A stretch of 64,000 nucleotides of DNA from Pseudonocardia sp. HH130630-07 (GTDB taxonomy: Bacteria; Actinomycetota; Actinomycetes; Mycobacteriales; Pseudonocardiaceae). Under the pieces are notes generated by a model. The model was not told the DNA's origin. It saw nothing but the letters and a program-made list of their open reading frames with translations, and did not search any database. Shown here one piece after another: positions 42,828 to 51,203 of the stretch (positions within the stretch are counted from its first letter, which is position 1; each line of letters starts with the position of its first letter). The DNA is taken from assembly GCF_001698125.1 (NCBI RefSeq), contig NZ_CP013854.1:3286001-3350000 (forward strand). The letters run 5' to 3'. Position numbers and translations under genes: made by a program.

Positions 42828-43928
42828 ATGCGCATCTCCGTGCCGAAGGAGACCAAGGACAACGAGTTCCGGGTCGCCCTGACCCCGGCCGGGGTGCACG
42901 AGCTCGTCGGGCAGGGGCACGACGTCGTCGTCGAGCACGACGCGGGCGCCGGCTCGGCGATCACCGACGCCGACTACAAGGAGGCCGGTGCGCAGATCCT
43001 CGCCGACACCGCCGAGGTCTGGGGCTCCGCCGAGCTGCTGCTGAAGGTCAAGGAGCCGATCGCGTCGGAGTACGGCTTCCTGCGTCCGGACCTCACGCTG
43101 TTCACCTACCTGCACCTGGCCGCGTCCCGGCCGTGCACCGACGCGCTGCTGTCCTCGGGCACCACGTCGATCGCCTACGAGACCGTCCGCACCGCCGACG
43201 GCCGGCTGCCGCTGCTGGCCCCGATGAGCGAGGTCGCGGGCCGGCTCGCGCCGCAGGCCGGCGCGTACCACCTCATGCGCTCGGCCGGTGGCCGCGGCGT
43301 GCTGATGGGCGGGGTGCCCGGGGCCCCCGGCGCGGACGTCGTCGTCCTCGGTGCCGGTGTCGCCGGTGCGAACGCGATCGCGATCGCGGCCGGGATGGCC
43401 GCGCAGGTGACGGTGCTCGACATCGACGTGGACAAGCTCCGCGCGATCGACGAGCGGTACGCCGGCCGGGTCCGCACCGTCTACTCGACCAAGCTGTCGG
43501 TCCGTGAGGCCGTGACGAACGCCGACCTCGTCATCGGCGCGGTGCTCGTGCCCGGTGCGAAGGCGCCGACCCTGGTCCCGAACGACCTGGTCGCCGCGAT
43601 GCGCCCGGGTGCGGTGCTGGTGGACATCGCGATCGACCAGGGCGGCTGCTTCGCCGACTCCCGCCCGACCACGCACGCCGACCCGACCTACGCGGTGCAC
43701 GACACGGTCTTCTACTGCGTGGCGAACATGCCGGGCGCGGTGCCGCACACCTCGACGCGGGCGCTGACGAACGCGACCCTGCCCTACGTGCTGCGGATCG
43801 CGAACCGTGGCTGGGAGGCCGCGACCGCGGCCGACCCGGTGCTGGCCGCCGGGCTCTCGACGCACCGCGGCGCCCTGCTCTCGGCCGAGGTGGCGCAGGC
43901 GCACGGGCTGGAGCACGGCACCCTCTGA
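42828..43928 (+). CDS. ald: Alanine dehydrogenase
   Basis: A 366-residue NAD-dependent enzyme converting alanine to pyruvate and ammonia and the reverse. MRISVPKETKDNEFRVALTPAGV opens the catalytic domain; TYLHLAASRP holds the active-site His; the Rossmann fold has VVLGAGVAGANAIAIA, and VDIAIDQGGCFADSRPTTH and the conserved FYCVANMPGAVPHTSTRALTN end the family pattern. ATG 42828; aggag lies about 8 nt upstream. Divergent from its likely regulator. The hairpin at about 43940-43961 follows. Confidence 0.96.
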   Translation: MRISVPKETKDNEFRVALTPAGVHELVGQGHDVVVEHDAGAGSAITDADYKEAGAQILADTAEVWGSAELLLKVKEPIASEYGFLRPDLTLFTYLHLAASRPCTDALLSSGTTSIAYETVRTADGRLPLLAPMSEVAGRLAPQAGAYHLMRSAGGRGVLMGGVPGAPGADVVVLGAGVAGANAIAIAAGMAAQVTVLDIDVDKLRAIDERYAGRVRTVYSTKLSVREAVTNADLVIGAVLVPGAKAPTLVPNDLVAAMRPGAVLVDIAIDQGGCFADSRPTTHADPTYAVHDTVFYCVANMPGAVPHTSTRALTNATLPYVLRIANRGWEAATAADPVLAAGLSTHRGALLSAEVAQAHGLEHGTL

Positions 43929-43939
43929 CCGCTGTCCGG

Positions 43940-43961
43940 GCGGGAGCGCGGGGTCTCCCGC
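43940..43961 (+). terminator. Hairpin after ald
   Basis: gcgggag and ctcccgc form a 7-bp stem with an 8-nt loop about 12 nt after the ald stop. No T-tract. The following DNA to 44181 is less GC-rich and holds the permease promoter (TAATTT at 44168-44173). Confidence 0.5.
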
Positions 43962-44181
43962 TCGGTTCGGGGCAGAACGACGCGAAACTCCACGATGTCT
44001 GGAATGTCCGCCCTTTGCGGCTGCGGATCGTACCCGTGCGGGCGGTGTCGTGCGCCGGCTATCGACTCGTGGCGCTGAATCGTGTCGGAAATCGAGCGGT
44101 TTTGTGTCGCAACCATATCGTGATCTCAAATCCGGACCAAACGCGTGACCGCGGATCGCACGGGTCGTAATTTGTCGGCTC

Positions 44182-45678
44182 ATGACGGTCACGAACCGCG
44201 GCGGCGGGTTCTTCCGCACGAAGTCGGTCGAGCAGGCGATACGGGACACCGAGGAACCGGAGTTCCAGCTGAAGAAGGCGCTGGGCCCGGTCCAGCTGAC
44301 GATCATGGGCATCGGGGTGCTGATCGGCACCGGGGTGTTCGTGCTGGCGGGTGAGGCCGCTGCGTTGTACTCGGGTCCGGCGGTGTCGCTGTCGTTCCTG
44401 ATCAGTGGTGTGGTGTGTGCGCTGGCGGCGTTGTGCTACGCGGAGTTCGCGTCGACGGTGCCGGTGGCGGGGAGTGCGTACACGTTCTCCTACGCGTCGA
44501 TGGGTGAGTTCATCGCGTGGATGATCGGCTGGGACCTGACCCTGGAGTTCACCCTCGGTGCCGCGACCGTGGCCAAGGGCTGGAGCGGCTACTTCGACAG
44601 CGTCCTCGGTGGTCTGGGCCTGGAGCTGCCCGCGGCGCTGTCCGGCGGCCCGGGCAGCGAGGGCGGCGCGATCGACCTGCCCGCCGTGTTCGTCTCGCTG
44701 CTGATGATGGTCGTGCTGATCATCGGGATCCGGCTGTCGGCCTGGGTGAACGCCACGATCACCTCGCTGAAGCTGGTGATCGTCGCGGGCATCATCATCA
44801 TCGGCGTCTTCTACATCTCCGGCGCCAACTGGACGCCGTTCATCCCGCCGTCGCAGCCCGCGGACTACGAGAGCGCGGTCGGCGGCCAGCCGCTGCTGCT
44901 GCAGATCCTGGGCATCGACACCGGCTTCGGCCTGACCGGCGTGTTCACCGGTGCCGCCATCGTGTTCTTCGCCTACCTGGGCTTCGACATCGTGGCGACG
45001 CTGTCGGAGGAGGTGAAGAACCCGCAGAAGACGATGCCGATCGGGATCATCGCCTCGCTGGCGATCGCGACGACGCTGTACATCGTCGTGTCGCTGATCT
45101 ACACCGGGATCCTGCCCTACGACCAGCTCGGCGTGGAGGCCCCGGCCGCGGCGGCCATGGCGGCGACCGGCGTACCCGCGGCGGAGTTCATCATCTCGCT
45201 CGGGATCCTGATCGGCCTGACGGTCGTGATCATGACGCTGATGCTGGGCCAGACCCGGGTGGCGTTCGCGATGAGCCGCGACCACCTGCTGCCGCCGTCG
45301 CTGGGCAAGGTGCACCCGACCTTCCGCACCCCGTACCGGCTCACCATCATCACCGGTGTGGTCGCGGCCGGGCTCAGTGGCTTCCTGGAGCTGACCGAGC
45401 TGGCCAACCTGGTCAACATCGGCACCCTGGCCGCGTTCGTGCTGGTCTCGATCGGCGTGATCGTGCTGCGCCGGACCCGCCCGGACCTGCCGCGGACGTT
45501 CAAGGTGCCGTTCATGCCGGTGCTGCCGATCGTCTCGGCGATCCTCTGCTTCGCCGTGGCGCTGTTCCTGCCCGGTGAGACCTGGCTGCGGTTCATCCTC
45601 TGGATGATCATCGGCACCGTGGTCTACCTCGCCTACGGCCGCCGGCGCAGCCGGCTGGCGACGGGCGAGAAGGCCTGA
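44182..45678 (+). CDS. APC-family amino-acid permease (copy 1)
   Basis: A 498-residue secondary transporter with about 12 TM segments, of the cationic-amino-acid-transporter branch of the APC family. Near the start are EEPEFQLKKALGPVQLTIMGIGVLIGTGVFVLAGEAAALYSGPA (TM1 region with the conserved GIGVLIGTGVF) and later AYLGFDIVATLSEEVKNPQKTMP. The final loop is YGRRRSRLATG. ATG 44182; a TAATTT box ends 9 nt upstream. A closely related second copy follows. The N-terminal DNA tract 44225-44537 is identical with copy 2. Substrate not predictable; in mycobacteria the neighbouring permease is Rv3253c. Confidence 0.92.
   Translation: MTVTNRGGGFFRTKSVEQAIRDTEEPEFQLKKALGPVQLTIMGIGVLIGTGVFVLAGEAAALYSGPAVSLSFLISGVVCALAALCYAEFASTVPVAGSAYTFSYASMGEFIAWMIGWDLTLEFTLGAATVAKGWSGYFDSVLGGLGLELPAALSGGPGSEGGAIDLPAVFVSLLMMVVLIIGIRLSAWVNATITSLKLVIVAGIIIIGVFYISGANWTPFIPPSQPADYESAVGGQPLLLQILGIDTGFGLTGVFTGAAIVFFAYLGFDIVATLSEEVKNPQKTMPIGIIASLAIATTLYIVVSLIYTGILPYDQLGVEAPAAAAMAATGVPAAEFIISLGILIGLTVVIMTLMLGQTRVAFAMSRDHLLPPSLGKVHPTFRTPYRLTIITGVVAAGLSGFLELTELANLVNIGTLAAFVLVSIGVIVLRRTRPDLPRTFKVPFMPVLPIVSAILCFAVALFLPGETWLRFILWMIIGTVVYLAYGRRRSRLATGEKA
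44225..44537 (+). repeat. 313-bp tract identical to copy in the second permease
   Basis: Every base from 44225 to 44537 matches 45821-46133 (offset 1596) on inspection. The two genes differ immediately outside. Codon use in the tract is lower in G/C-ending codons than the flanks (more GGT and TGT), suggesting recent gene conversion or common import. Confidence 0.9.
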
Positions 45679-45692
45679 CCCGACCCGCTCCA

Positions 45693-45729
45693 CGACGGCG
45701 GCGTCCCGGTGACCGGGGCGCCGCCGTCG
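45693..45729 (+). terminator. Hairpin between the two permease genes
   Basis: Arms cgacggcggcg (45693-45703) and complement (45719-45729), with an inner tcccggt/accgggg pairing. No T-tract. It supports separate transcription of the two permeases. Confidence 0.6.
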
Positions 45730-45777
45730 TCGTACCTGGGTGTCGGGCCGAACCGTGCATTACGTATGTTTCCGCGT

Positions 45778-47316
45778 ATGAAGGCCAGAAGCCCCAATGG
45801 CGGGATCTTCCGCACCAAAACGGTCGAGCAGGCGATACGGGACACCGAGGAACCGGAGTTCCAGCTGAAGAAGGCGCTGGGCCCGGTCCAGCTGACGATC
45901 ATGGGCATCGGGGTGCTGATCGGCACCGGGGTGTTCGTGCTGGCGGGTGAGGCCGCTGCGTTGTACTCGGGTCCGGCGGTGTCGCTGTCGTTCCTGATCA
46001 GTGGTGTGGTGTGTGCGCTGGCGGCGTTGTGCTACGCGGAGTTCGCGTCGACGGTGCCGGTGGCGGGGAGTGCGTACACGTTCTCCTACGCGTCGATGGG
46101 TGAGTTCATCGCGTGGATGATCGGCTGGGACCTCGTCCTGGAGTTCACGCTGGGCGCGGCCACCGTCTCGAAGGGCTGGGGCGGGTACTTCGACAGCGTC
46201 ATGGCGAGCCTCGGCGTCCCGGTGCCGGACGCCATCTCCGCGGGGCCGGGCGGCGGCGGGATCGTCGACCTCCCGGCGGTCTTCATCGCGCTGCTGATGA
46301 TGGTCGTGCTGATCATCGGCATCAAGCTCTCGGCCTGGGTGAACGCCACCGTCACCTCGCTGAAGCTGGTGATCGTCGCCGGCATCATCCTGATCGGCGT
46401 CTTCTACGTCTCCGGTGCCAACTGGACCCCGTTCATCCCGGAGTCCCGGCCCGCCGACTACTCGAGCGACGCGGGGACCCCGCTGCTGCTCGACCTGTTC
46501 GGGATCGACACGGCGTTCGGCCTGACCGGCGTGTTCACCGCGGCCGCGCTGGTCTTCTTCGCCTACCTGGGCTTCGACATCGTGGCGACGCTGTCGGAGG
46601 AGGTGAAGAACCCGCAGAAGACGATGCCGATCGGGATCATCGCCTCGCTGACGATCGCGACGCTGCTCTACATCGTCGTGTCGCTGATCTACACCGGGAT
46701 CCTGCCCTACGACCAGCTGGCCGTGGAGGCTCCGGCGGCCGCGGCGATGGCCGCGACCGGGGTGCCGGCGGCGGAGTTCATCATCTCGCTGGGCATCCTG
46801 ATCGGCCTGACCGTGGTCATCATGACGCTGATGCTGGGCCAGACCCGGGTGGCGTTCGCGATGAGCCGCGACCGGCTGCTGCCGCCGTGGCTGGCCCGGG
46901 TGCACCCGAAGTACCGCACCCCGTACCGGCTGACGATCATCACCGGCGTCTCGGCGGCGCTGATGGGCGGCTTCCTGGAGCTGACCGAGCTGGGGCAGCT
47001 GGTCAACATCGGCACCCTGGCCGCGTTCGTGCTGGTCTCGATCGGCGTGATCGTGCTGCGCCGTCGCCGGCCGGACCTGCCGCGGACGTTCAAGGTGCCG
47101 TTCATGCCGGTGCTGCCGATCGTCTCGGCGGTGGCCTGCTTCGTCATCGCGCTGTTCCTGCCGGCCGACACCTGGGTCCGGTTCTTCGCCTGGATGGCGC
47201 TCGGTGCGGCGATCTACTTCGTCTACGGGCGCCGGCGCTCCCGGCTCGCGACCGGCCAGTCCCTGGCCGAGATCGCGGCCGAGGCACGCGGGAAGAAGGC
47301 CCCCCAGGGCGAGTGA
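45778..47316 (+). CDS. APC-family amino-acid permease (copy 2)
   Basis: A 512-residue paralogue of the preceding permease, with the same TM pattern and EEPEFQLKKALGPVQL start. The tail is longer and charged (AEIAAEARGKKAPQGE). ATG 45778; a TATGTT box ends 8 nt upstream, giving leaderless transcription. DNA identity to copy 1 is complete over 313 bp at the N-terminal region (45821-46133) and over a second stretch near AYLGFDIVATLSEEVKNPQKT. Loops that contact substrate diverge, so the two may carry different amino acids. A 16-bp hairpin terminator follows. Confidence 0.92.
   Translation: MKARSPNGGIFRTKTVEQAIRDTEEPEFQLKKALGPVQLTIMGIGVLIGTGVFVLAGEAAALYSGPAVSLSFLISGVVCALAALCYAEFASTVPVAGSAYTFSYASMGEFIAWMIGWDLVLEFTLGAATVSKGWGGYFDSVMASLGVPVPDAISAGPGGGGIVDLPAVFIALLMMVVLIIGIKLSAWVNATVTSLKLVIVAGIILIGVFYVSGANWTPFIPESRPADYSSDAGTPLLLDLFGIDTAFGLTGVFTAAALVFFAYLGFDIVATLSEEVKNPQKTMPIGIIASLTIATLLYIVVSLIYTGILPYDQLAVEAPAAAAMAATGVPAAEFIISLGILIGLTVVIMTLMLGQTRVAFAMSRDRLLPPWLARVHPKYRTPYRLTIITGVSAALMGGFLELTELGQLVNIGTLAAFVLVSIGVIVLRRRRPDLPRTFKVPFMPVLPIVSAVACFVIALFLPADTWVRFFAWMALGAAIYFVYGRRRSRLATGQSLAEIAAEARGKKAPQGE
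45821..46133 (+). repeat. 313-bp tract identical to copy in the first permease
   Basis: Partner of the tract at 44225-44537, identical over all 313 bases. It covers the first three to four TM helices. The remainder of the genes is divergent except for short conserved blocks. Confidence 0.9.
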
Positions 47317-47331
47317 CCCCGCCCTCCCCTC

Positions 47332-47366
47332 GACGGCGGCGTCCCGGACCCCGGGACGCCGCCGTC
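47332..47366 (+). terminator. Strong hairpin after permease 2
   Basis: Perfect 16-bp arms gacggcggcgtcccgg (47332-47347) and complement (47351-47366), with a 3-nt loop. It starts about 16 nt past the permease stop. No T-tract. Confidence 0.8.
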
Positions 47367-47451
47367 CGTCGTCCCGGCAGCTCGTCGAAGGGGGTGGAGA
47401 ACTCCCGCGAGCACTCCTCGTGACCGCCCGCGCGCAGTACGCTCACCGCTC

Positions 47452-48764
47452 ATGACCGAACCGTCGCCAGGCGATCCGCGTTCCGCGGCGGTCTGCCTGG
47501 ACGTCGGGTCGTCCTGGACGAAGGCGGTCCTGGTCCGGGCGGACGGCACCCCGGCGGGTTTCGCCGAGCACCCCACCACCCCCGACGTGCAGGCCGGTGT
47601 CGACGCCGCGGTGGCCGCAGCGGCCGCGTCCGGCGGGCGCCCGTCCGGCGGCCGGGCCCCGGAGGTACTGGCCTGCTCGTCGGCCGGCGGTCCGTTGCGG
47701 CTGGTCGTGGTCGGGGCGGAGCGGCTGACCGCGACCGAGGCCGCGCACCGGGCCTGTCGTTCGGCCGGGGCCAGGGTGGTCGGCGTGCACACCGGCGCGT
47801 TGGAGGGCGACGCGGTCCGCGAGCTCACCGGGCAGCGGCCGGGGGCGGTCCTGCTGCTCGGCGGCGCCGACGGCGGCGACCCCGGTGTGGTCCTGCACAA
47901 CGCCGGCCGGCTGGCCCGGACCCGCGGGCGCTGGCCGGTGCTGCTCGCGGTCGACGCCGGTGCCCGTGCGGACGCGCTCGGCCTGCTCCGGGCGGGCGGG
48001 CGCAGCGTGACCTCGTGCCCGAACGCCACCCCGCGCCCCGGTGAGATCGTGACCGGGCCGGTCCGCGACGCCGTCGCCGAGCTCTACGCCGGCCAGGCGC
48101 TCGGGGTGCAGGCCGGGCCCGGCCGGCTCGGTGCGCTGGCGCCCACCCGCACCCCGCTCGCCGTCGCGGCCGGGGTGACCGCGCTCGCCCGGCTGACCGG
48201 GACCGGCGTGCTGGTCGTGGACGTCGGGTCCGCGACGACCGACGTCCACGGCTCCGGCACCGCGGCCGGGGTGCTGGTGGAGGCGCAGTCGGAGGGCATC
48301 GTCGATCCGGTCGAGGCGGACCTGCTGGGCCCGACGGTCGCCGCGCTGGAGTCCTCCGGCCCGGCGGTGCCCGCGGACCGGGGCGCGGCGGCCGAGGCCG
48401 GCGGCTCGCGGCGATCGCCGCCGTCATCGCGCTGCGGCGGCACCTGCGCCACACCGGGGTGCTGCCGGACACCGGCGCGGCCGGGCTGCTGGTCCCGGAC
48501 CCCCCGGTCGCGGTGCCGGGCACGGGCGCCGGTGGTGATGTCGGACTCGTCGTCCTGACCGGCGGGGTGTTCCGCCAGCGCGACGCCGCCGGGCTCGCCG
48601 CCGTGGCCGCCACGGTGCGCCGCGACCCGGTGCTGCTCGGTGTGCTGGCCCAGGTGGAGGTACGGGTGGACAGCGAGTCGGTGCTCGCCCCCGCCGGCCT
48701 GCTCGCGTCGCACGGCAGGCACGCCGCGGCCCGGTCCGTGCTCGCCGAACGTCTGCTCGGATGA
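47452..48764 (+). pseudogene. MutL-like (glutamate mutase L) ATPase-fold gene with 1-nt frameshift
   Basis: Read through a single-base frame change, this encodes about 437 residues of the TIGR01319/MutL-type ASKHA protein. N-terminal part: AVCLDVGSSWTKAVLV (phosphate-1 loop), LACSSAGGPLRLVVVG, and VLVVDVGSATTDVHGSG (second nucleotide loop). After residue about 315 the frame shifts at about 48394-48406, and the continuation (AAIAAVIALRRHLRHTG, then VVLTGGVFRQRD) ends at 48764. The 1313-nt total lacks one base for 438 codons. Glutamate-mutase MutL proteins escort or reactivate cobalamin mutases; no such mutase is visible here. Start ATG 47452, TACGCT box 9 nt upstream. Confidence 0.75.
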
Positions 48765-48827
48765 TCACCCGCCGGAGTTGACACCCTCCGGGTCGCTGGG
48801 AACGATGGAACCCGCGAGAGAGCCGGG

Positions 48828-48921
48828 CGCCGAGAGGCGCTGCAGCGGTCGCCGACCCGGTACCGGGGGCGGCCGCCACGCTCGGGGCCCGGCCCGGCAC
48901 GGATCGAGGAAAGGGCGCCTG
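48828..48921 (+). promoter_or_regulatory. SAH riboswitch upstream of sahH
   Basis: The aptamer pattern: ccgag (48830-48834) pairs ctcgg (48881-48885) as P1; aggcgctgcagc follows P1, matching the conserved GCGCUGCRRC; a 9-bp P2 (48845-48853 with 48868-48876, one G-U) is capped by an inner hairpin; ccacgctcgg corresponds to the usual CCAGGCUCGG (one base different). Finally gcgcct (48915-48920) pairs aggcgc (48835-48840) as the pseudoknot. Class function is to activate SAH-recycling genes when S-adenosylhomocysteine is high; the next structural gene is sahH. Confidence 0.75.
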
Positions 48922-48945
48922 TCTCCGACGAGGAGGGAGGGTGCC

Positions 48946-49053
48946 GTGTCCCGTGCGCGCACCGTTCCCCCGCCGCCGGAGCCCGTCCGTCCGGATCCGA
49001 CCACCCCGGCCGTATCCGACCCGACCGCCCGAGGAGGCGCACCCACCCCATGA
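48946..49053 (+). CDS. Proline-rich 35-codon leader ORF overlapping sahH
   Basis: GTG 48946 follows a strong gaggagggagg Shine-Dalgarno 6 nt away, more convincing than that of sahH. It encodes [17 protein letters not shown] and a further Pro/Ala/Thr-rich tail, and stops at TGA 49051-49053, overlapping the sahH ATG (ATGA). The riboswitch sits immediately upstream, so regulation may act on translation of this ORF and be passed to sahH by coupling. A PPPP run could stall ribosomes. Its existence as a protein is not certain. Confidence 0.5.
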   Translation: MSRARTVPPPPEPVRPDPTTPAVSDPTARGGAPTP

Positions 49054-50552
49054 CCGCATCCGAGACGACCGGCCACCCGAAGCTGCAGAACGTCGGTGGC
49101 CTGGACTTCGCCATCGCCGACATCGCCGAGGCCGAGTACGGCCGCAAGGACATCCGGCTGGCTGAGAACGAGATGCCGGGTCTGACCGAGCTCCGGCGCG
49201 AGTACGCCGAGGCCAAGCCGCTGGCCGGGGCGCGGATCGCCGGCTCGCTGCACATGACCACCCAGACCGCGGTCCTGATCGAGACCCTGGTCAGCCTCGG
49301 CGCCGACGTGCGCTGGGTGTCCTGCAACATCTTCTCCACCCAGGACTACGCGGCGGCCGCGGCGGTCGTCGGCCCGAACGGCACGGCGGAGAACCCGCAG
49401 GGCGTCCCGGTGTTCGCCTGGAAGGGCGAGTCGCTGGAGGACTACTGGTGGTGCACCGAGCAGCTGTTCAAGTTCCGTGACGCCGACGGCAACGTCGTGG
49501 GCCCGAACATGATCCTCGACGACGGTGGCGACGCCACCCTGCTCGTGCACAAGGGCGTCGAGTTCGAGAAGACCGGCGTCGTGCCGACCTTCGACGACGA
49601 CGACCTCACCGTCTCCGACGAGGAGCGCGTCGTGTTCGACACGCTGCGCCGCAGCCTCGCCGAGGACCCGAAGCGCTGGACCACGATCAACGACGGCATC
49701 CGCGGCGTGACCGAGGAGACCACCACCGGCGTCAACCGGCTCTACCAGCTGGCCGAGCGCGGCGAGCTGCTGTTCCCGGCGATCAACGTCAACGACTCGG
49801 TCACCAAGTCGAAGTTCGACAACAAGTACGGCATCCGCCACTCGCTGGTCGACGGCCTGAACCGGGCCACCGACGTGCTGCTCGGCGGCAAGGTCGCCGT
49901 GGTCGCCGCCTACGGCGACACCGGCAAGGGCTCGGCCGAGGCGCTCGCGGGCCAGGGCGCCCGGGTCATCGTCGCCGAGGCGGACCCGATCTGCGCGCTG
50001 CAGGCGATGCTCGAGGGCCACCAGGTCGCCACCCTGGAGAAGGTCATCGAGCAGGCCGACATCGTCGTGACGGCGACCGGCAACAAGGACATCGTCACGG
50101 TCGACCTGATGAAGCGGATGAAGCACCAGGCGATCCTCGCCAACGTCGGTCACTTCGACAACGAGATCGACATGGCCGGGCTGGCCCGGGTCGAGGGCGT
50201 CCGCCGGATCACCATCAAGCCGCAGGTCGACGAGTGGATCTTCCCGGACGGGCACTCGATCATCGTGCTGTCCGAGGGCCGGCTGATGAACCTGGGCAAC
50301 GCGACCGGCCACCCGTCGTTCGTGATGTCCAACAGCTTCTCGAACCAGGTGATCGCGCAGGTCGAGCTGTTCACCAAGCACGAGGAGTACAACAAGGACG
50401 TCTACCGGCTGCCGAAGCACCTCGACGAGAAGGTCGCGCGGATCCACGTGACGGCGCTCGGCGGTGAGCTGACCAAGCTCACCAAGGACCAGGCCGAGTA
50501 CATCGGCGTGGACGTCGAGGGCCCGTACAAGCCGGAGCACTACCGGTACTGA
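49050..50552 (+). CDS. sahH: Adenosylhomocysteinase
   Basis: A 500-residue NAD-dependent enzyme hydrolysing S-adenosylhomocysteine to adenosine and homocysteine, keeping methyl transfer going. [29 protein letters not shown], and [14 protein letters not shown] hold the active-site residues. The NAD site is [16 protein letters not shown] (usual GYGDVGKG slightly altered). The C-terminal KPEHYRY is the family's closing motif. The length with a long insert is typical for actinobacteria. ATG 49050 overlaps the leader ORF; gaggagg lies about 13 nt upstream. A riboswitch precedes it and a hairpin terminator follows. Confidence 0.97.
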   Translation: MTASETTGHPKLQNVGGLDFAIADIAEAEYGRKDIRLAENEMPGLTELRREYAEAKPLAGARIAGSLHMTTQTAVLIETLVSLGADVRWVSCNIFSTQDYAAAAAVVGPNGTAENPQGVPVFAWKGESLEDYWWCTEQLFKFRDADGNVVGPNMILDDGGDATLLVHKGVEFEKTGVVPTFDDDDLTVSDEERVVFDTLRRSLAEDPKRWTTINDGIRGVTEETTTGVNRLYQLAERGELLFPAINVNDSVTKSKFDNKYGIRHSLVDGLNRATDVLLGGKVAVVAAYGDTGKGSAEALAGQGARVIVAEADPICALQAMLEGHQVATLEKVIEQADIVVTATGNKDIVTVDLMKRMKHQAILANVGHFDNEIDMAGLARVEGVRRITIKPQVDEWIFPDGHSIIVLSEGRLMNLGNATGHPSFVMSNSFSNQVIAQVELFTKHEEYNKDVYRLPKHLDEKVARIHVTALGGELTKLTKDQAEYIGVDVEGPYKPEHYRY

Positions 50553-50615
50553 GCGCGGAGCTCGCGGAGCGCGCGTCGGTGCTGAGCGCGGAGCTTGCGG
50601 AGCGCGCATCGGTAC
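50550..50615. repeat. Two 33-bp direct repeats after sahH
   Basis: Units begin tgagcgcggagct and tgagcgcggagctt at 50550 and 50583, with period 33 and a few mismatches. Inner gcggagc motifs recur. The first copy overlaps the sahH stop codon (TGA at 50550-50552). No coding potential. Confidence 0.7.
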
Positions 50616-50636
50616 CGAGTCCTGGTGCGTTGTGCC

Positions 50637-50670
50637 CGACGGCGCGATGGCTGCGGCCATCGCGCCGTCG
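50637..50670 (+). terminator. Strong hairpin after sahH
   Basis: Perfect 15-bp arms cgacggcgcgatggc (50637-50651) and complement (50656-50670), loop tgcg. No T-tract. It ends the sahH transcript before the NUDIX gene. Confidence 0.8.
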
Positions 50671-50692
50671 GCGTGTGGAGGGGGTGTCACCG

Positions 50693-51193
50693 GTGCTCGA
50701 CCGGGGATCCGGGGACGGCTGGGTGCACTGCGCCCGCGGCCACCGGCACTGGGGGCTGTTCGGCGCGGCCGGGCTGTTGGTCCGGCACCGGGGGGCCGGT
50801 GACCCGCCCGGCGTGGACCGGATCCTGCTGCAGCACCGGGCCGGCTGGAGCCACCACGGCGGCACCTGGGGGATCCCCGGCGGCGCCCGGGACCGCGGCG
50901 AGTCCGCCCGGGAGGCGGCCCTGCGCGAGGCGGGCGAGGAGAGCGCGCTGGACGTCTCCGCGCTGACCCCGGACCGGGGGACCGGCGAGTACGTCGACGA
51001 CCACGGCGGCTGGAGCTACACGACGGTGGTCGTGCGGGCCGGGTGGCCGGGGGCCGCACCGCCGGTCGAGGTCCGCGGCGCGGAGAGCACCGAGCTGCGG
51101 TGGGTGCGCACCGACCGGCTCGACGAGCTGGACCTGCATCCCGGCTTCGCGGCGAGCTGGCCCGCGGTGAGCGGGCTGCGGGCGGAGACCTAG
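50693..51193 (+). CDS. NUDIX hydrolase
   Basis: A 166-residue hydrolase. The NUDIX box GGARDRGESAREAALREAGEES is complete, preceded by WSHHGGTWGIPGG, a common MutT-like motif. GTG 50693 with ggaggggg upstream; an earlier in-frame start region has no site. It would act on nucleoside diphosphate derivatives, perhaps cleaning oxidised nucleotides, but specificity is not predictable. It is followed by tmk after 10 nt, with an independent leaderless promoter there. Confidence 0.88.
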   Translation: MLDRGSGDGWVHCARGHRHWGLFGAAGLLVRHRGAGDPPGVDRILLQHRAGWSHHGGTWGIPGGARDRGESAREAALREAGEESALDVSALTPDRGTGEYVDDHGGWSYTTVVVRAGWPGAAPPVEVRGAESTELRWVRTDRLDELDLHPGFAASWPAVSGLRAET

Positions 51194-51203
51194 GGTCTCG
51201 CCC

